Source: Leptospira kobayashii (GTDB lineage: Bacteria > Spirochaetota > Leptospiria > Leptospirales > Leptospiraceae). Taken from it: a stretch of DNA of 64,000 nt. Below, in pieces: positions 1 to 8,364 of this stretch (the first letter of the stretch is position 1; the number at the start of each line of letters is the position of its first letter). A program made the translations under genes and the position numbers. The notes under the pieces are model-generated. The model was not told the origin of the DNA. It ran no database searches and saw only the letters and a list, made by a program, of their open reading frames with translations. The DNA lies in contig NZ_AP025028.1 in assembly GCF_003114835.2 (NCBI RefSeq), positions 310,001-374,000 on the forward strand. Reading direction: 5' to 3'.

Positions 1-2991
1 ATTGAAGAAGTTCTTCTTACAGTGGAAGGAGTTACAGAGGTTCGATCCACATCGACGGATAGCGCTGCAACGATCACCGTCGAACTAGAGTTAAATCGTG
101 ATGTGGATGTTGCAATTCAGGAAATCCAAACCAAAATCGCACAGGTTCAAAATAAACTTCCCACTGCGCTTGACCCTCCCGTTCTTCTTAAATCCAACCC
201 GGATGACAACCCTATCATATGGGTTGCTTTGACTGCCGAAGGCAGAACGGAACAGGAGAAGATGATCTATGTTAAATCCGTATTAAAAGATAAATTCCAG
301 GAACTACCGGGTGTCGGAGAAATTATTTTAGGCGGGTATGTCGACCGGGTTATTAATGTTTATCTGGATCCGAACCGATTGGCGGCCGCCGAACTGACTG
401 TAGATGATATTACAAATACTTTACTCGAACAAAATATAGAAGTTCCTTCCGGAAAATTACAAAACCAAAAATCGGAAATTTCCCTCCGGGCCGTAGGCGA
501 TGTTCCTACGGTAGATCAACTTTCCAATATCTTTATCAATTCCAGAAGCGGTGCAGCCATGTTTCGGCCTGTTCGTCTGAAAGATGTCGCAACCATTGAA
601 GATGGGTTAGACGAGATTAAAAAAATCGGAAGATTCAATCAAATCCCGTCGGTGGGACTTGGGATCAAAAAAATAAAAGGTTCCGACGCAGTAGCAGTTG
701 CCAATAGAGTAAAAGCCAAAATGGAAGAGTTGAAAGCCACTCTTCCTCGCGGATACAACCTTGCCATTGCAAATGATAATACTACTTTTATCAAAGACTC
801 GGTAGATGAATTGATGTTTACTTTGTTACTCTCCATTCTTCTTACAGGCTTTGTTTGTAGATTGTTTTTGGGGAGTTGGGGAAGTACGGCCAACGTACTA
901 CTTGCCATTCCCACTTCTATCATTGGTACATTTTTAGTACTGTATTATGCAGGATTTACTTTAAACACATTCACGTTGCTCGGACTTTCTTTGGCGGTGG
1001 GAATCGTAGTGGATGATGCCATTATGGTTTTGGAAAACATCAGCAGACATAGAGAGATGGGAAAAACCTGGTACAATGCCGCCTTGGAAGGAGCGTCTGA
1101 GATTCGTTTTGCGGCGCTTGCTGCGACTCTAGCCATCATTGCTATTTTTTTGCCGGTAGCATTTATGTCCGGTGTCATCGGAAGATATTTTTTGGAATTT
1201 GGAATCACTGTCGCCGTGGCGGTCGCACTCTCTCTTTTCGAAGCGCTTAGTTTCACTCCTATGCGTGCTTCCAGGTATAAAGAAAAAGAAACGAAAAAGG
1301 GAAAATCCAAGAAGCAGGAAATGATTGGTATCACTTCCAAATGGAATCTTTCCAGCTACAAGGATTCTAAATTCTATAGCATCATCGCGAGGACGATCGG
1401 ATTTTTTTCCCTATTCAAAAGAGTGGATCCTTTGGTGGAAAAATTCTTACGAAAAGCGGAAGCATTTTATGCCTGGGTGCTTGATTACGTGGTCGCTTTT
1501 CCAAAAACCATTTTGTTTGTTTCAACGGTTCTCTTTGTTCTATCGCTCGGATTTTTTTTAGGATTGAAAAAAGAATTTATTCCTCCTCAGGACTTGGGAA
1601 GATTCGTCCTTCGTGCTAAAATGCCTGTTAGTTCCTCTATCTTTGCCACAAACGAAGCAATGAAAAGAGTGGAATCCCATCTTATGGCAAAACCCGAAAT
1701 TGAAAAATATATGGGAACCATTGGGGGATTCGACGGTACGGAATCGAACGGAGCTATGTTCTTTGTTTCAATCAAAGAAATGGGAAAAAGACCGATCAAC
1801 GAAAGAACGGGGAAAGAAATCACGCAAAGCGACGTATTTGCAGATCTGCGGAAGGATTTGAAACTTCTGGTTCCGGAGGCAAAATTTTCGATTATTGATA
1901 TTTCGCAAAGGGGATTCAGTGCCGGTAGAGGATATCCCGTAGAACTGGTATTAACCGGTCCAAGTTGGGATGTTCTCGCGGATGTATCTACTAAAATTCG
2001 AGAAAGGTTGGATAAGGAAGGCATTCTGCAGGATATTGATACCGATTATGTACTGGGTCAGGAAGAGTTGAGGATTTTACCCAATCGGGATGCCGCCGCC
2101 GCAAGAGGTGTCAGCATGGCTAACATTGGTAATACGATAGGACCTCTTATGGGAGGCAAAAAAGTCAGTCGTTTTACCGAAAATGGAAGAAGTTACGATG
2201 TAAGGATTAAGATCAACAAGAACCAAGGAGAAAATGCGGAAATCATTCCCAATATACGAGTCAGAAATGTGTACGGAGAATTTGTCCGCCTAAAGGACAT
2301 ATTGATTTTAGAAACCAAAAATACTTTAAAAAGTATCACTAGGGTCAACCGGGATCGCGCGATTAAATTATTCGGAAATCCTCCGCAAGCGATCGGGCAG
2401 ACTGCCAGTTTGGAAAAATCACTCCGTATCGCAAAAGAAATGTTACCCGAAGGTTATATCGTACAGGTTTCGGGTTCCGCAAAAACGGCAAATGAATCCA
2501 CAAGCGGGCTTATGTTTGCACTTGTGTTGGGCATCGTTGTCTCTTATATGATTTTGGCGAGCCAATTTAATAGTCTAAAACAACCGTTATACGTTTTGCT
2601 TTCTATGCCGTTCAGTTTTTCGGGGGCATTAGTGGCACTTTTCATTACGGGGCAATCGTTCAATATGTACAGTTTTATCGGTCTCATTATGCTTTTGGGG
2701 CTTGTGAAAAAAAATTCCATTCTACTCGTCGAGTTTGTAAATCATGTGCGTTCGCAAGGTAAAACGGTAGCGGAAGCGATTCGGGAAGGTTGTCCTGTTC
2801 GTTTGCGTCCCGTACTTATGACATCTTTCGCTTCTATCGCAGCCGCAATTCCTCCTGCTTTGGCACTTGGTCCGGGTGCGGAAACCAGAGTTCCTATGGC
2901 AGTGACCATACTGGGCGGACTTGTTCTTTCCACTTTGGTAACATTTGTTGTAGTTCCCGCCGCCTATTATCTGATGGAAAAGGAAAAATAA
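1..2991 (+). CDS. RND efflux transporter permease, AcrB/HAE1 type (5' truncated by window)
   Basis: The frame is open from base 1, so the true start lies outside the window; 996 residues are seen and roughly the first 50 (TM1 and the start of the first porter domain) are missing. Inner-membrane proton/drug antiporter subunit of a tripartite pump. TM4 carries the Asp pair of the proton relay (VVDDAIM, residues 338-339 of the fragment), followed by an ENISRHR stretch, and the matching TM10 Lys is in LVKKNSILLVEF (about 904). The C-terminus with GPGAETRVPMA is typical of the family. It lacks the DFGxxxDGAV signature of heavy-metal RND pumps, so a drug, bile or lipid substrate is more likely than metal. 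Its stop codon overlaps the ATG of the next gene (TAATG). The adaptor gene is presumably upstream, outside the window. Confidence 0.93.
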   Translation: MEEVLLTVEGVTEVRSTSTDSAATITVELELNRDVDVAIQEIQTKIAQVQNKLPTALDPPVLLKSNPDDNPIIWVALTAEGRTEQEKMIYVKSVLKDKFQELPGVGEIILGGYVDRVINVYLDPNRLAAAELTVDDITNTLLEQNIEVPSGKLQNQKSEISLRAVGDVPTVDQLSNIFINSRSGAAMFRPVRLKDVATIEDGLDEIKKIGRFNQIPSVGLGIKKIKGSDAVAVANRVKAKMEELKATLPRGYNLAIANDNTTFIKDSVDELMFTLLLSILLTGFVCRLFLGSWGSTANVLLAIPTSIIGTFLVLYYAGFTLNTFTLLGLSLAVGIVVDDAIMVLENISRHREMGKTWYNAALEGASEIRFAALAATLAIIAIFLPVAFMSGVIGRYFLEFGITVAVAVALSLFEALSFTPMRASRYKEKETKKGKSKKQEMIGITSKWNLSSYKDSKFYSIIARTIGFFSLFKRVDPLVEKFLRKAEAFYAWVLDYVVAFPKTILFVSTVLFVLSLGFFLGLKKEFIPPQDLGRFVLRAKMPVSSSIFATNEAMKRVESHLMAKPEIEKYMGTIGGFDGTESNGAMFFVSIKEMGKRPINERTGKEITQSDVFADLRKDLKLLVPEAKFSIIDISQRGFSAGRGYPVELVLTGPSWDVLADVSTKIRERLDKEGILQDIDTDYVLGQEELRILPNRDAAAARGVSMANIGNTIGPLMGGKKVSRFTENGRSYDVRIKINKNQGENAEIIPNIRVRNVYGEFVRLKDILILETKNTLKSITRVNRDRAIKLFGNPPQAIGQTASLEKSLRIAKEMLPEGYIVQVSGSAKTANESTSGLMFALVLGIVVSYMILASQFNSLKQPLYVLLSMPFSFSGALVALFITGQSFNMYSFIGLIMLLGLVKKNSILLVEFVNHVRSQGKTVAEAIREGCPVRLRPVLMTSFASIAAAIPPALALGPGAETRVPMAVTILGGLVLSTLVTFVVVPAAYYLMEKEK

Positions 2992-4484
2992 TGAACGAAA
3001 AAAAACTAACTAACGTTTGTTTTTATATTTTTTCCTTTTCGATTCTTATATTTTCATTATTTTCCCTCGGATCTTGTTCTTCCCGTCCGGAAGTAAAATT
3101 AAACGACGGAGTCGTGGAAGATAGTTTGAAAAAAATAACAGGAGTTACAACAAAAGATTTGGAAGCGGCTCTTGAAAAAGATTCTCTTTCTTTGGATGAT
3201 TTGTTTGTTTTGGCTGTGGAAAGAACGGAAAGAATCGCTTTGAAAGATGAAGCGACCAATCAGGCAATGGCGGGAAAGGACAAAGCATTCGCCGGTTTTC
3301 TTCCTACTCTTTCCTATGTTTACAATAAATTTTATTCGATTCCCGGTCATACCACAGAACCAAGCTTAGTGGAAAATTACAGAACCTATCAATCCGTTCA
3401 AAATGGAGATTATTTATCTTTAGTTCCTTCTTCGACGACTTCTTCTTTACCGCCTACAGTCGGAGCCGGTTCCCGTTTGTTACTAAGTTTTCCTTTAACG
3501 GGAGGGCTGACCGCATATCAGGATTATAAGGCCAATAAAAGTTTAACAGATCAAAGGCGAATGGAGGCAAAATTCGAAGCAGGAAGGATGTATCTGGAAC
3601 TAGCCCAAGGGTATTTTAATGTTTTGCAATTGGAAGAAAGTTTGAAGTATGCCACCGAAGCTTTGGAATTAAATACGGAATCCGTGAAAGAAAGAAGGAG
3701 ATTGTATTCGTTAGGACGTATTATGCGATCGGAACTTCTCAATGCGGAGACTGGCCTTGCCAATGCCCAAGCCATTTTAGAAGATACAAGATTTCAATTG
3801 GAGCAGGTGCAAACTACTTTGGCGATGATGGTCGGATTCGATACCAAAATCAAACTGGCAAACATTGCAAACCCTCTCGAAAAAATTCAAATCGGAAAAG
3901 TGGATGAATATTTGCCGAAGAGATACGATGTCATTTCCACTCAAAAAGGAATCGAAGTGGCAAAGGCAAACGAAAACAAAGCTTGGTTCGGGTTCTCTCC
4001 GAACATAGCGGTAAACACGTATTATTCGTTTCCTATGGAAGGTCAAACTAGAAATAAAGACGTAACTGCACAATTGGCCGTAACTATGCCTCTCACTCCT
4101 TTGGGTCAAATGGCCGATTTAAAAAATGCGGAATCTGCCACCAAACAAGCGAAGTTGAATGCTTCTCAAACCAGAAGAGCCGCTCTCCAAGAGATTCAAA
4201 ATGCAACGCAAAGTTTGGAAAACTCGGAGCGAATGTGCATTATTTATGAAAAAGCCTATCAATATGCGAAAGACACTCTGGCGAGCCAAGAGTCCGGGTA
4301 CAGAATGGGTAGAACCAGTTGGGTGGATGTAATTTCCACGCGGCTTGCTACCTTGAATTCGGAAATCACTTTCAAAAAGACAAATTACCAAAGACTCCTC
4401 AACCGGGTTGCATTGGGAGTCGCGATCGGGGAGATTCCCAGAATCCCGGAAGAGAAGTCCGAATTTAAAATAGAACCTAACTAA
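2991..4484 (+). CDS. TolC-family outer-membrane efflux protein, lipoprotein
   Basis: 497 residues from an ATG that shares one base with the RND stop codon, so translation is probably coupled. An upstream in-frame extension into the RND gene was rejected. The N-terminus is a Lys-rich start, a hydrophobic stretch and a lipobox-like SLGSC, so this should be a lipidated OM channel. The body contains two long alpha-helical repeats rich in Glu, Lys, Asn and Ala (about residues 120-290 and 310-480), with the typical SLGR..RSELLNAETGLANAQ helix and a second-half RMGRTSWVDVISTRL helix. It forms the outer-membrane duct of the pump whose permease precedes it. The substrate cannot be read from sequence. 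Confidence 0.9.
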   Translation: MNEKKLTNVCFYIFSFSILIFSLFSLGSCSSRPEVKLNDGVVEDSLKKITGVTTKDLEAALEKDSLSLDDLFVLAVERTERIALKDEATNQAMAGKDKAFAGFLPTLSYVYNKFYSIPGHTTEPSLVENYRTYQSVQNGDYLSLVPSSTTSSLPPTVGAGSRLLLSFPLTGGLTAYQDYKANKSLTDQRRMEAKFEAGRMYLELAQGYFNVLQLEESLKYATEALELNTESVKERRRLYSLGRIMRSELLNAETGLANAQAILEDTRFQLEQVQTTLAMMVGFDTKIKLANIANPLEKIQIGKVDEYLPKRYDVISTQKGIEVAKANENKAWFGFSPNIAVNTYYSFPMEGQTRNKDVTAQLAVTMPLTPLGQMADLKNAESATKQAKLNASQTRRAALQEIQNATQSLENSERMCIIYEKAYQYAKDTLASQESGYRMGRTSWVDVISTRLATLNSEITFKKTNYQRLLNRVALGVAIGEIPRIPEEKSEFKIEPN

Positions 4485-4584
4485 TATTAAATGCCTTGGC
4501 CCTTCCCCACCGATAAAAACTAAGAAGGATTTGAAGGATCGTTCGGCAAAACCGGTTTTAAAGCAGTGGGTGAAAGTCATAATC

Positions 4585-5973
4585 TTACTTATATTTAACT
4601 ATGAATAGATCTTCTCCTCCTGTTTTTATTTGTCCGTCCAGATTGCCTGAAGTACTACCTGTAGTATACAGATACCCGAAAGAATCGCTTACGATTCCGT
4701 AGGAATTGGTACCCGAACTTGCAACTCCCATGAGTCTAGTCCATTGTTTGTTGCCATTCTTATCATATTTGACTACGAATAAATCTTTTCCCCCTGTTAT
4801 GGTTTGTCCATCCAAGCCGCCAGTGGTGCTACCGGCAGTGTATACATTTCCGAAGCTATCATTTGTAATTGTAAGTACCTCGGTAATATGTCCGTTCGTC
4901 ACACCCGAAAGTTTGGTCCATTGTTTGTTCCCATTGGCATCGTATTTGACTACGAATAAATCTTTTGATCCTGCTAAAGTTTGTCCGTCCAAATTGCCTT
5001 GTGTATTGCCTGTAATATATATGTTGCTTGAACTATCTCTTACAATTCCAAATCCCTCCGTAGTCGAATTTGTCACACCCAAAAGTCTGATCCATTCTTT
5101 GTTTCCATTATTGTCGAATTTTGCAATAACCATATCATTTGATCCCGTCTTCGTCTGACCGTCTAAGTTGCCATTTGTTGTTCCGGTAATATACAAAGTC
5201 CCTGAATTATCACTTATGATTCCCCGTGCGAATGTAGAAGCGCTTGCCACACCCAAAAGCTTTGTCCATTGTTTGTTACCGTTGCTATCATATTTAGTTA
5301 TGAATAGATCTTTTGATCCAGTTAAAGTTTGTCCGTCCAGATTGCCTTGTGTGTAGCCTGTAATATATATATATCCGGAACCATCACTTGTGATTGCATT
5401 TCCAGTTGTCTCTGCACTTGCCACACCCAAGAGTCTAGTCCATTGTTTATTACCACTGTTATCGTATTTAATTAAGAATAGATCGTTTGAACCTGTTTTT
5501 GTTTGCCCATCCAAATTTCCTCCGGTAATACCCGTAATGTATATTCCTGAACTACCACTTATAACTGCATTTCCTATTGTCGAAGCACTTGCAACCCCTA
5601 GAAGCCTAGTCCATTGTCTGTTTCCAGCGCTGCTATATTTGGTAATAAGCAAATCATTACTTCCAGTTAAAGTTTGTCCGTCCAGATTGCCTTGTGTGTA
5701 ACCTGTAATATATATATTTCCGGAACTATCGCTTGTAATTGCATTTCCTCGAGTCCCTACTCCTCCCCCTGCGCCCAAAAGCCTGGTCCATTCTTTGGTT
5801 CCGCTATTATTGATCGCAGGTATAGAATCGGAAGTTCCTTGAGTAGCTCCCGTTAAAAACGGTATGGCCCAAAGAGGATTGATATCATCGGAGGAGGACT
5901 TACACCCGAAAGAGAAAGATACACCGAATGAGTATATAACTACGATTAGTATACTGTGTTTGAACTTTGTCAT
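4585..5973 (-). CDS. SBBP-repeat beta-propeller lipoprotein
   Basis: 462 residues; the start at 5973 is chosen because AAGGAAAC precedes that ATG, while an upstream ATG at 6018 has no SD. Signal peptide with a lipobox-like SFSFGC, so a lipoprotein. The rest is seven tandem units of about 57 residues, each containing a W-T-(R/K)-L-L-G-V motif, a (G/T)N(I/V)Y(I/T)TG strand, G(N/G)LDGQ and a DLF(I/V)xKYD..GNK strand, the SBBP (seven-bladed beta-propeller) pattern common in Leptospira surface lipoproteins. Function is unknown; propellers usually bind ligands or proteins. The repeated units make recombination and copy-number change possible. It is convergent with the TolC gene, with a 100 bp gap. 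Confidence 0.85.
   Translation of the reverse strand: MTKFKHSILIVVIYSFGVSFSFGCKSSSDDINPLWAIPFLTGATQGTSDSIPAINNSGTKEWTRLLGAGGGVGTRGNAITSDSSGNIYITGYTQGNLDGQTLTGSNDLLITKYSSAGNRQWTRLLGVASASTIGNAVISGSSGIYITGITGGNLDGQTKTGSNDLFLIKYDNSGNKQWTRLLGVASAETTGNAITSDGSGYIYITGYTQGNLDGQTLTGSKDLFITKYDSNGNKQWTKLLGVASASTFARGIISDNSGTLYITGTTNGNLDGQTKTGSNDMVIAKFDNNGNKEWIRLLGVTNSTTEGFGIVRDSSSNIYITGNTQGNLDGQTLAGSKDLFVVKYDANGNKQWTKLSGVTNGHITEVLTITNDSFGNVYTAGSTTGGLDGQTITGGKDLFVVKYDKNGNKQWTRLMGVASSGTNSYGIVSDSFGYLYTTGSTSGNLDGQIKTGGEDLFIVKYK
4600..5800 (-). repeat. Seven in-frame tandem repeats of about 171-174 bp
   Basis: Seven diverged copies of one coding unit inside the SBBP gene, visible as recurring plus-strand blocks such as 'gtccattgtttg', 'aaatcttttgatcc' and 'gtttgtccgtccagattgcc'. 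Copies differ by substitutions and small length changes. Units 1, 3 and 5 (TQGNLDGQTL type) and units 2 and 4 (GNLDGQTKTGSND type) resemble each other more than their neighbours, suggesting duplication of a two-unit block. Confidence 0.8.
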
Positions 5974-6088
5974 ATGTTTCCTTTTCCGACTGTCCTTATG
6001 GATTTTGTTCTGATTCATTGATTTGAAGCAGGCCAGGCGTTGGCAGAACGGATTCTAAAAATTTTAAAGCAAGAAAAGATGCCTGTCG

Positions 6089-6108
6089 TTCCAGTTCATG
6101 AACTGGAA
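6089..6108. promoter_or_regulatory. Perfect 20 bp palindrome, candidate operator
   Basis: TTCCAGTTCATGAACTGGAA is fully self-complementary without a loop. It has no T-run beside it, so it is unlikely to be a terminator. It lies 116 bp upstream of the SBBP start and about 284 bp before the arsenosugar promoter. The binding factor is unknown. Confidence 0.4.
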
Positions 6109-6391
6109 AATCTAAATTGATTTTTTCATTTATGTTTCAGGATAAATACGTAAAAATATGATAAAGTTCAGAATTGGTTGTAAGACAAAGGTTCCGCTCT
6201 CTCTAACCCGTATCTATCCCAACTATGGCAATTTATTTTAAAACAAGTGTTATGTGGCTAAGATCCGACATAATATTTTTTCAAAATATTGTGGGTTTTG
6301 CTTAAAATTCTTTGCACCGCCCGGTAAGATCCAATATTTCGTCGCTTTTTCCGTTATCTTGGCATTGAAGAAAAAGGTTCCTGACGGAAAT

Positions 6392-6420
6392 TTGACAAAA
6401 GAAATTAGAAATGATCTAAT
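6392..6420 (+). promoter_or_regulatory. Sigma70-type promoter of the arsenosugar pair, with an inverted repeat over the -10
   Basis: TTGACA (6392-6397), a 17 bp spacer and TCTAAT (6415-6420) give a near-consensus promoter ending 17 bp before the ATG, which implies a very short leader. An inverted repeat ATTAG-N7-CTAAT (6404-6420) covers the spacer and -10, a position suited to a repressor. No regulator gene is adjacent. Confidence 0.6.
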
Positions 6421-6437
6421 CACGGGAGAGATAAAGT

Positions 6438-6782
6438 ATGAGTTCAACAGCAAATCATTACTATAATGCAAAGGATCTGGCGAAGTTCCCTGAAATCGGA
6501 AGAGTGAATAAAGACCTTGCAGATAAGTTTTTCGCATATTACGGCGCCGTGATGGCAGAAGGGGCTCTTAGCGAGAGAGAGAAGGCTCTCATCGCACTAG
6601 CGGTTTCCCATGCATTGAAATGTCCTTATTGCATTGATGCTTATACAGCTACTTCTTTACAAAAAGGTGCCGATGAAGCGCAAATGAATGAAGCGGTTCA
6701 TGTTGCTGCAGCGATGGCTGCGGGAATTAATTTGGTTCATAGCGTTCAAATGAACAACAAAATCGATGAACTTTCCATCTAA
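6438..6782 (+). CDS. Arsenosugar-associated AhpD/CMD-like peroxidase-like protein
   Basis: 114 residues, the usual length of a single AhpD/carboxymuconolactone decarboxylase domain. GGAGAG precedes the ATG. The core is the redox motif in LKCPYCIDAYT (CxxC followed by D), preceded by a helix with LSEREKALIALAVSHA, typical of this family. The next gene encodes an ArsS-type radical SAM enzyme; this pairing matches the family known as 'arsenosugar biosynthesis-associated peroxidase-like protein'. The likely role is thiol/disulfide or peroxide handling in support of organoarsenic synthesis in the cytoplasm. The assignment rests on the CxxC domain plus context. Confidence 0.85.
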   Translation: MSSTANHYYNAKDLAKFPEIGRVNKDLADKFFAYYGAVMAEGALSEREKALIALAVSHALKCPYCIDAYTATSLQKGADEAQMNEAVHVAAAMAAGINLVHSVQMNNKIDELSI

Positions 6783-6820
6783 TAGATGGGAAAGTAAATC
6801 AGTTTTAAAGGAGATAGTCT

Positions 6821-7810
6821 ATGTTAGTCGATGAACAGATGAATATTCTGGGATCTTATCCTGATTCTTTTGGAAAACAAATCAGAATCGGAACGGATGC
6901 AAAGAATCCTTTGACAGGATTAACATTGACTACTTTCCAGATCAATGTAGGCAAATGGTGCAACCAAGCATGTAAACATTGTCACGTGGACGCATCTCCG
7001 ATTCGGACGGAGATGATGAGTAAGGAGACGATCGACAAATGTCTCGCAATTATCAAATCCGTTCCTGCGATTCAAACCGTTGATATCACAGGTGGGGCGC
7101 CGGAAGGAAATATTCATTTCCGCTATTTGGTGGAAGAGGCTCGCAAACTTGGCAAAAAAATAATCGATCGTTGCAATCTTACCATTTTAGAGGAGAAGGG
7201 GAACGAAGACCTTCATGAATTTTTGGCTGCCAATGAAGTGGAAGTTTGTTCTTCCTTACCTTATTTCAGTCAATCAAGGACCGATCAGCAGAGAGGAGAC
7301 GGAGTCTTTAATAAATCGATTACCGCCTTGCAAAAGTTAAATAAATTAGGATACGGGACCAGACTTCCGTTGAATTTGGTTTATAATCCAGTGGGTGTTT
7401 TTTTGAGTTCCGCACAAAAACAATTGGAGCGTGAATTTAAGGAAAACCTGGACAAAAAGTACGGAATCGTATTTAACAATCTCTATTGCATTAATAATAT
7501 GCCCATCAATCGCTACTTAGGTGCTCTTGTGCGAACGGGTAAGTTTGAAACTTATATGGAAACTTTGGTCAATGCTTATAATCCGATGACCTTGGAAGGT
7601 TTGATGTGCCGGCACCAAATTTCAGTCGGGTATGATGGAAAAATTTACGACTGTGATTTCAACCAGATGTTGGAGTTGGAAGCGAAACCTGTTTCTCATG
7701 TCGATCACTTCGATTATGAAACCTTTGTGAATCGAAATATTGTTGTGGCGAATCATTGTTTCGGATGCACCGCCGGTGCAGGTTCCAGCTGTGGTGGGGA
7801 AGTAGCCTAA
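6821..7810 (+). CDS. arsS: Arsenosugar biosynthesis-type radical SAM protein ArsS
   Basis: 329 residues with a strong SD (AAGGAGA) ahead of the ATG. The radical SAM cluster motif is CNQACKHC (Cys 47, 51, 54), followed by VDASP. ITGGAPEGN is the SAM-binding GGE-like strand, and the family-specific IIDRCNLTILEE follows. The C-terminal part has a second Cys set, CFGCTAGAGSSCGG (Cys 313, 316, 324), expected for an auxiliary metal site; in some relatives one of these positions is selenocysteine, but all are Cys here. ArsS joins a SAM-derived 5'-deoxyadenosyl group to dimethylarsenic on the way to arsenosugars. It forms a two-gene operon with the AhpD-like gene 38 bp upstream. No arsM or glycosyltransferase gene is adjacent. 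Confidence 0.88.
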   Translation: MLVDEQMNILGSYPDSFGKQIRIGTDAKNPLTGLTLTTFQINVGKWCNQACKHCHVDASPIRTEMMSKETIDKCLAIIKSVPAIQTVDITGGAPEGNIHFRYLVEEARKLGKKIIDRCNLTILEEKGNEDLHEFLAANEVEVCSSLPYFSQSRTDQQRGDGVFNKSITALQKLNKLGYGTRLPLNLVYNPVGVFLSSAQKQLEREFKENLDKKYGIVFNNLYCINNMPINRYLGALVRTGKFETYMETLVNAYNPMTLEGLMCRHQISVGYDGKIYDCDFNQMLELEAKPVSHVDHFDYETFVNRNIVVANHCFGCTAGAGSSCGGEVA

Positions 7811-7822
7811 AAGGCAAAAGAG

Positions 7823-8068
7823 CGAACTTTTTTCTAAAATTTTCGGGGATTTTGCGAAAGCGATAGGCGAATTGTAAATTTTGTGTTAGGTGGGTGCTTG
7901 CAGCCCACGACCCTCACCCCCCAACCCTAAAAAGGGAGGGGGCTCGATCGATCCCCAAATAAAACTATGTCACATTAATATTCTACCGCCACGGATTGCA
8001 GCGGAAACCCTCGCCGAAGGCAGAGGTTGGAGCGAAAAGCCGGGTCCCACGAAGTGGGAGGCGGCCTA
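7823..8068 (+). repeat. Dispersed non-coding element, copy A
   Basis: Positions 7823-8006 match, in reverse complement and with roughly ten differences by eye, positions 15915-16098. The outer part (about 8032-8068, with cccacgaagtgggaggc) also matches 15737-15775. The element fills the gap between two convergent genes. It contains C-runs at 7904-7927 (G-quadruplex motif on the minus strand), a ccctaaaaaggg stem and actatgtcacattaatattc. It encodes no protein that I can support. Confidence 0.8.
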
Positions 8069-8072
8069 GATC

Positions 8073-8300
8073 TTAGCCTTCGTCGTCGGCGAAAAGATTG
8101 TTGAGAGAATCGATCAGAGTGTCTACTTCAACACCATAGCCCATGCAAACTTGTTCGATGGTTTCGACTTCGTTGATGGAACAATGTGAGCAACCACCTA
8201 GGTGGTAGCTAGAGAAAACAAGACCAGCCTCCGGATGGATGGCAATTGCTTCTCCAACGGTCATCTCTTTATGAAAACGGGCTGCGGTTGATTCGGTCAT
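8073..8300 (-). CDS. DUF1858 / hybrid-cluster-associated redox disulfide domain protein
   Basis: 75 residues when started at the ATG at 8300, which has GAGG eight bases upstream; an in-frame ATG at 8333 lacks an SD. The protein has the small helical DUF1858 pattern: KEMTVGEAIAIHPEAGLVF, then HLGGCSHCSINEVETIEQVCMGYGVEVDTLIDSLN. The CxxC within GGCSHCS is the putative redox or Fe-S-contacting disulfide of this family; the third Cys in EQVCMGYG is also typical. Cytoplasmic. It is divergent from the PTPS-like gene with a 64 bp gap, so both may share a control region. The precise role is unknown. Confidence 0.8.
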   Translation of the reverse strand: MTESTAARFHKEMTVGEAIAIHPEAGLVFSSYHLGGCSHCSINEVETIEQVCMGYGVEVDTLIDSLNNLFADDEG

Positions 8301-8364
8301 CAGGAACACCTCGGATAGTAATTTACTATACAAATATTAGACGTTCCCCTATTCGTCAATTGGA

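Larger units (their letters stand above)
5974..6437. other. 464 bp divergent intergenic region
   Basis: Lies between the SBBP gene (minus) and the arsenosugar pair (plus). It contains a perfect 20 bp palindrome at 6089-6108 and a sigma70-type promoter at 6392-6420. Open frames crossing it (for example from about 6254 plus or 6537 minus) have no SD and no recognisable protein features, and I do not consider them genes. Confidence 0.6.

Noticed and set aside
2790..2990. In-frame N-terminal extension of the TolC gene into the RND gene
   Set aside because: It would overlap 200 bp of a well-conserved coding sequence and precede the signal peptide; the ATG at 2991 fits both the coupling and the lipobox.
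4706..5856. Plus-strand open frames across the SBBP gene
   Set aside because: They are the antisense of the repeated units: all repeat the same low-complexity pattern and have no start signals.
6254..6466. 70-codon plus-strand frame before the AhpD-like gene
   Set aside because: Contains the promoter and SD of the AhpD-like gene, has no SD of its own and no recognisable sequence.
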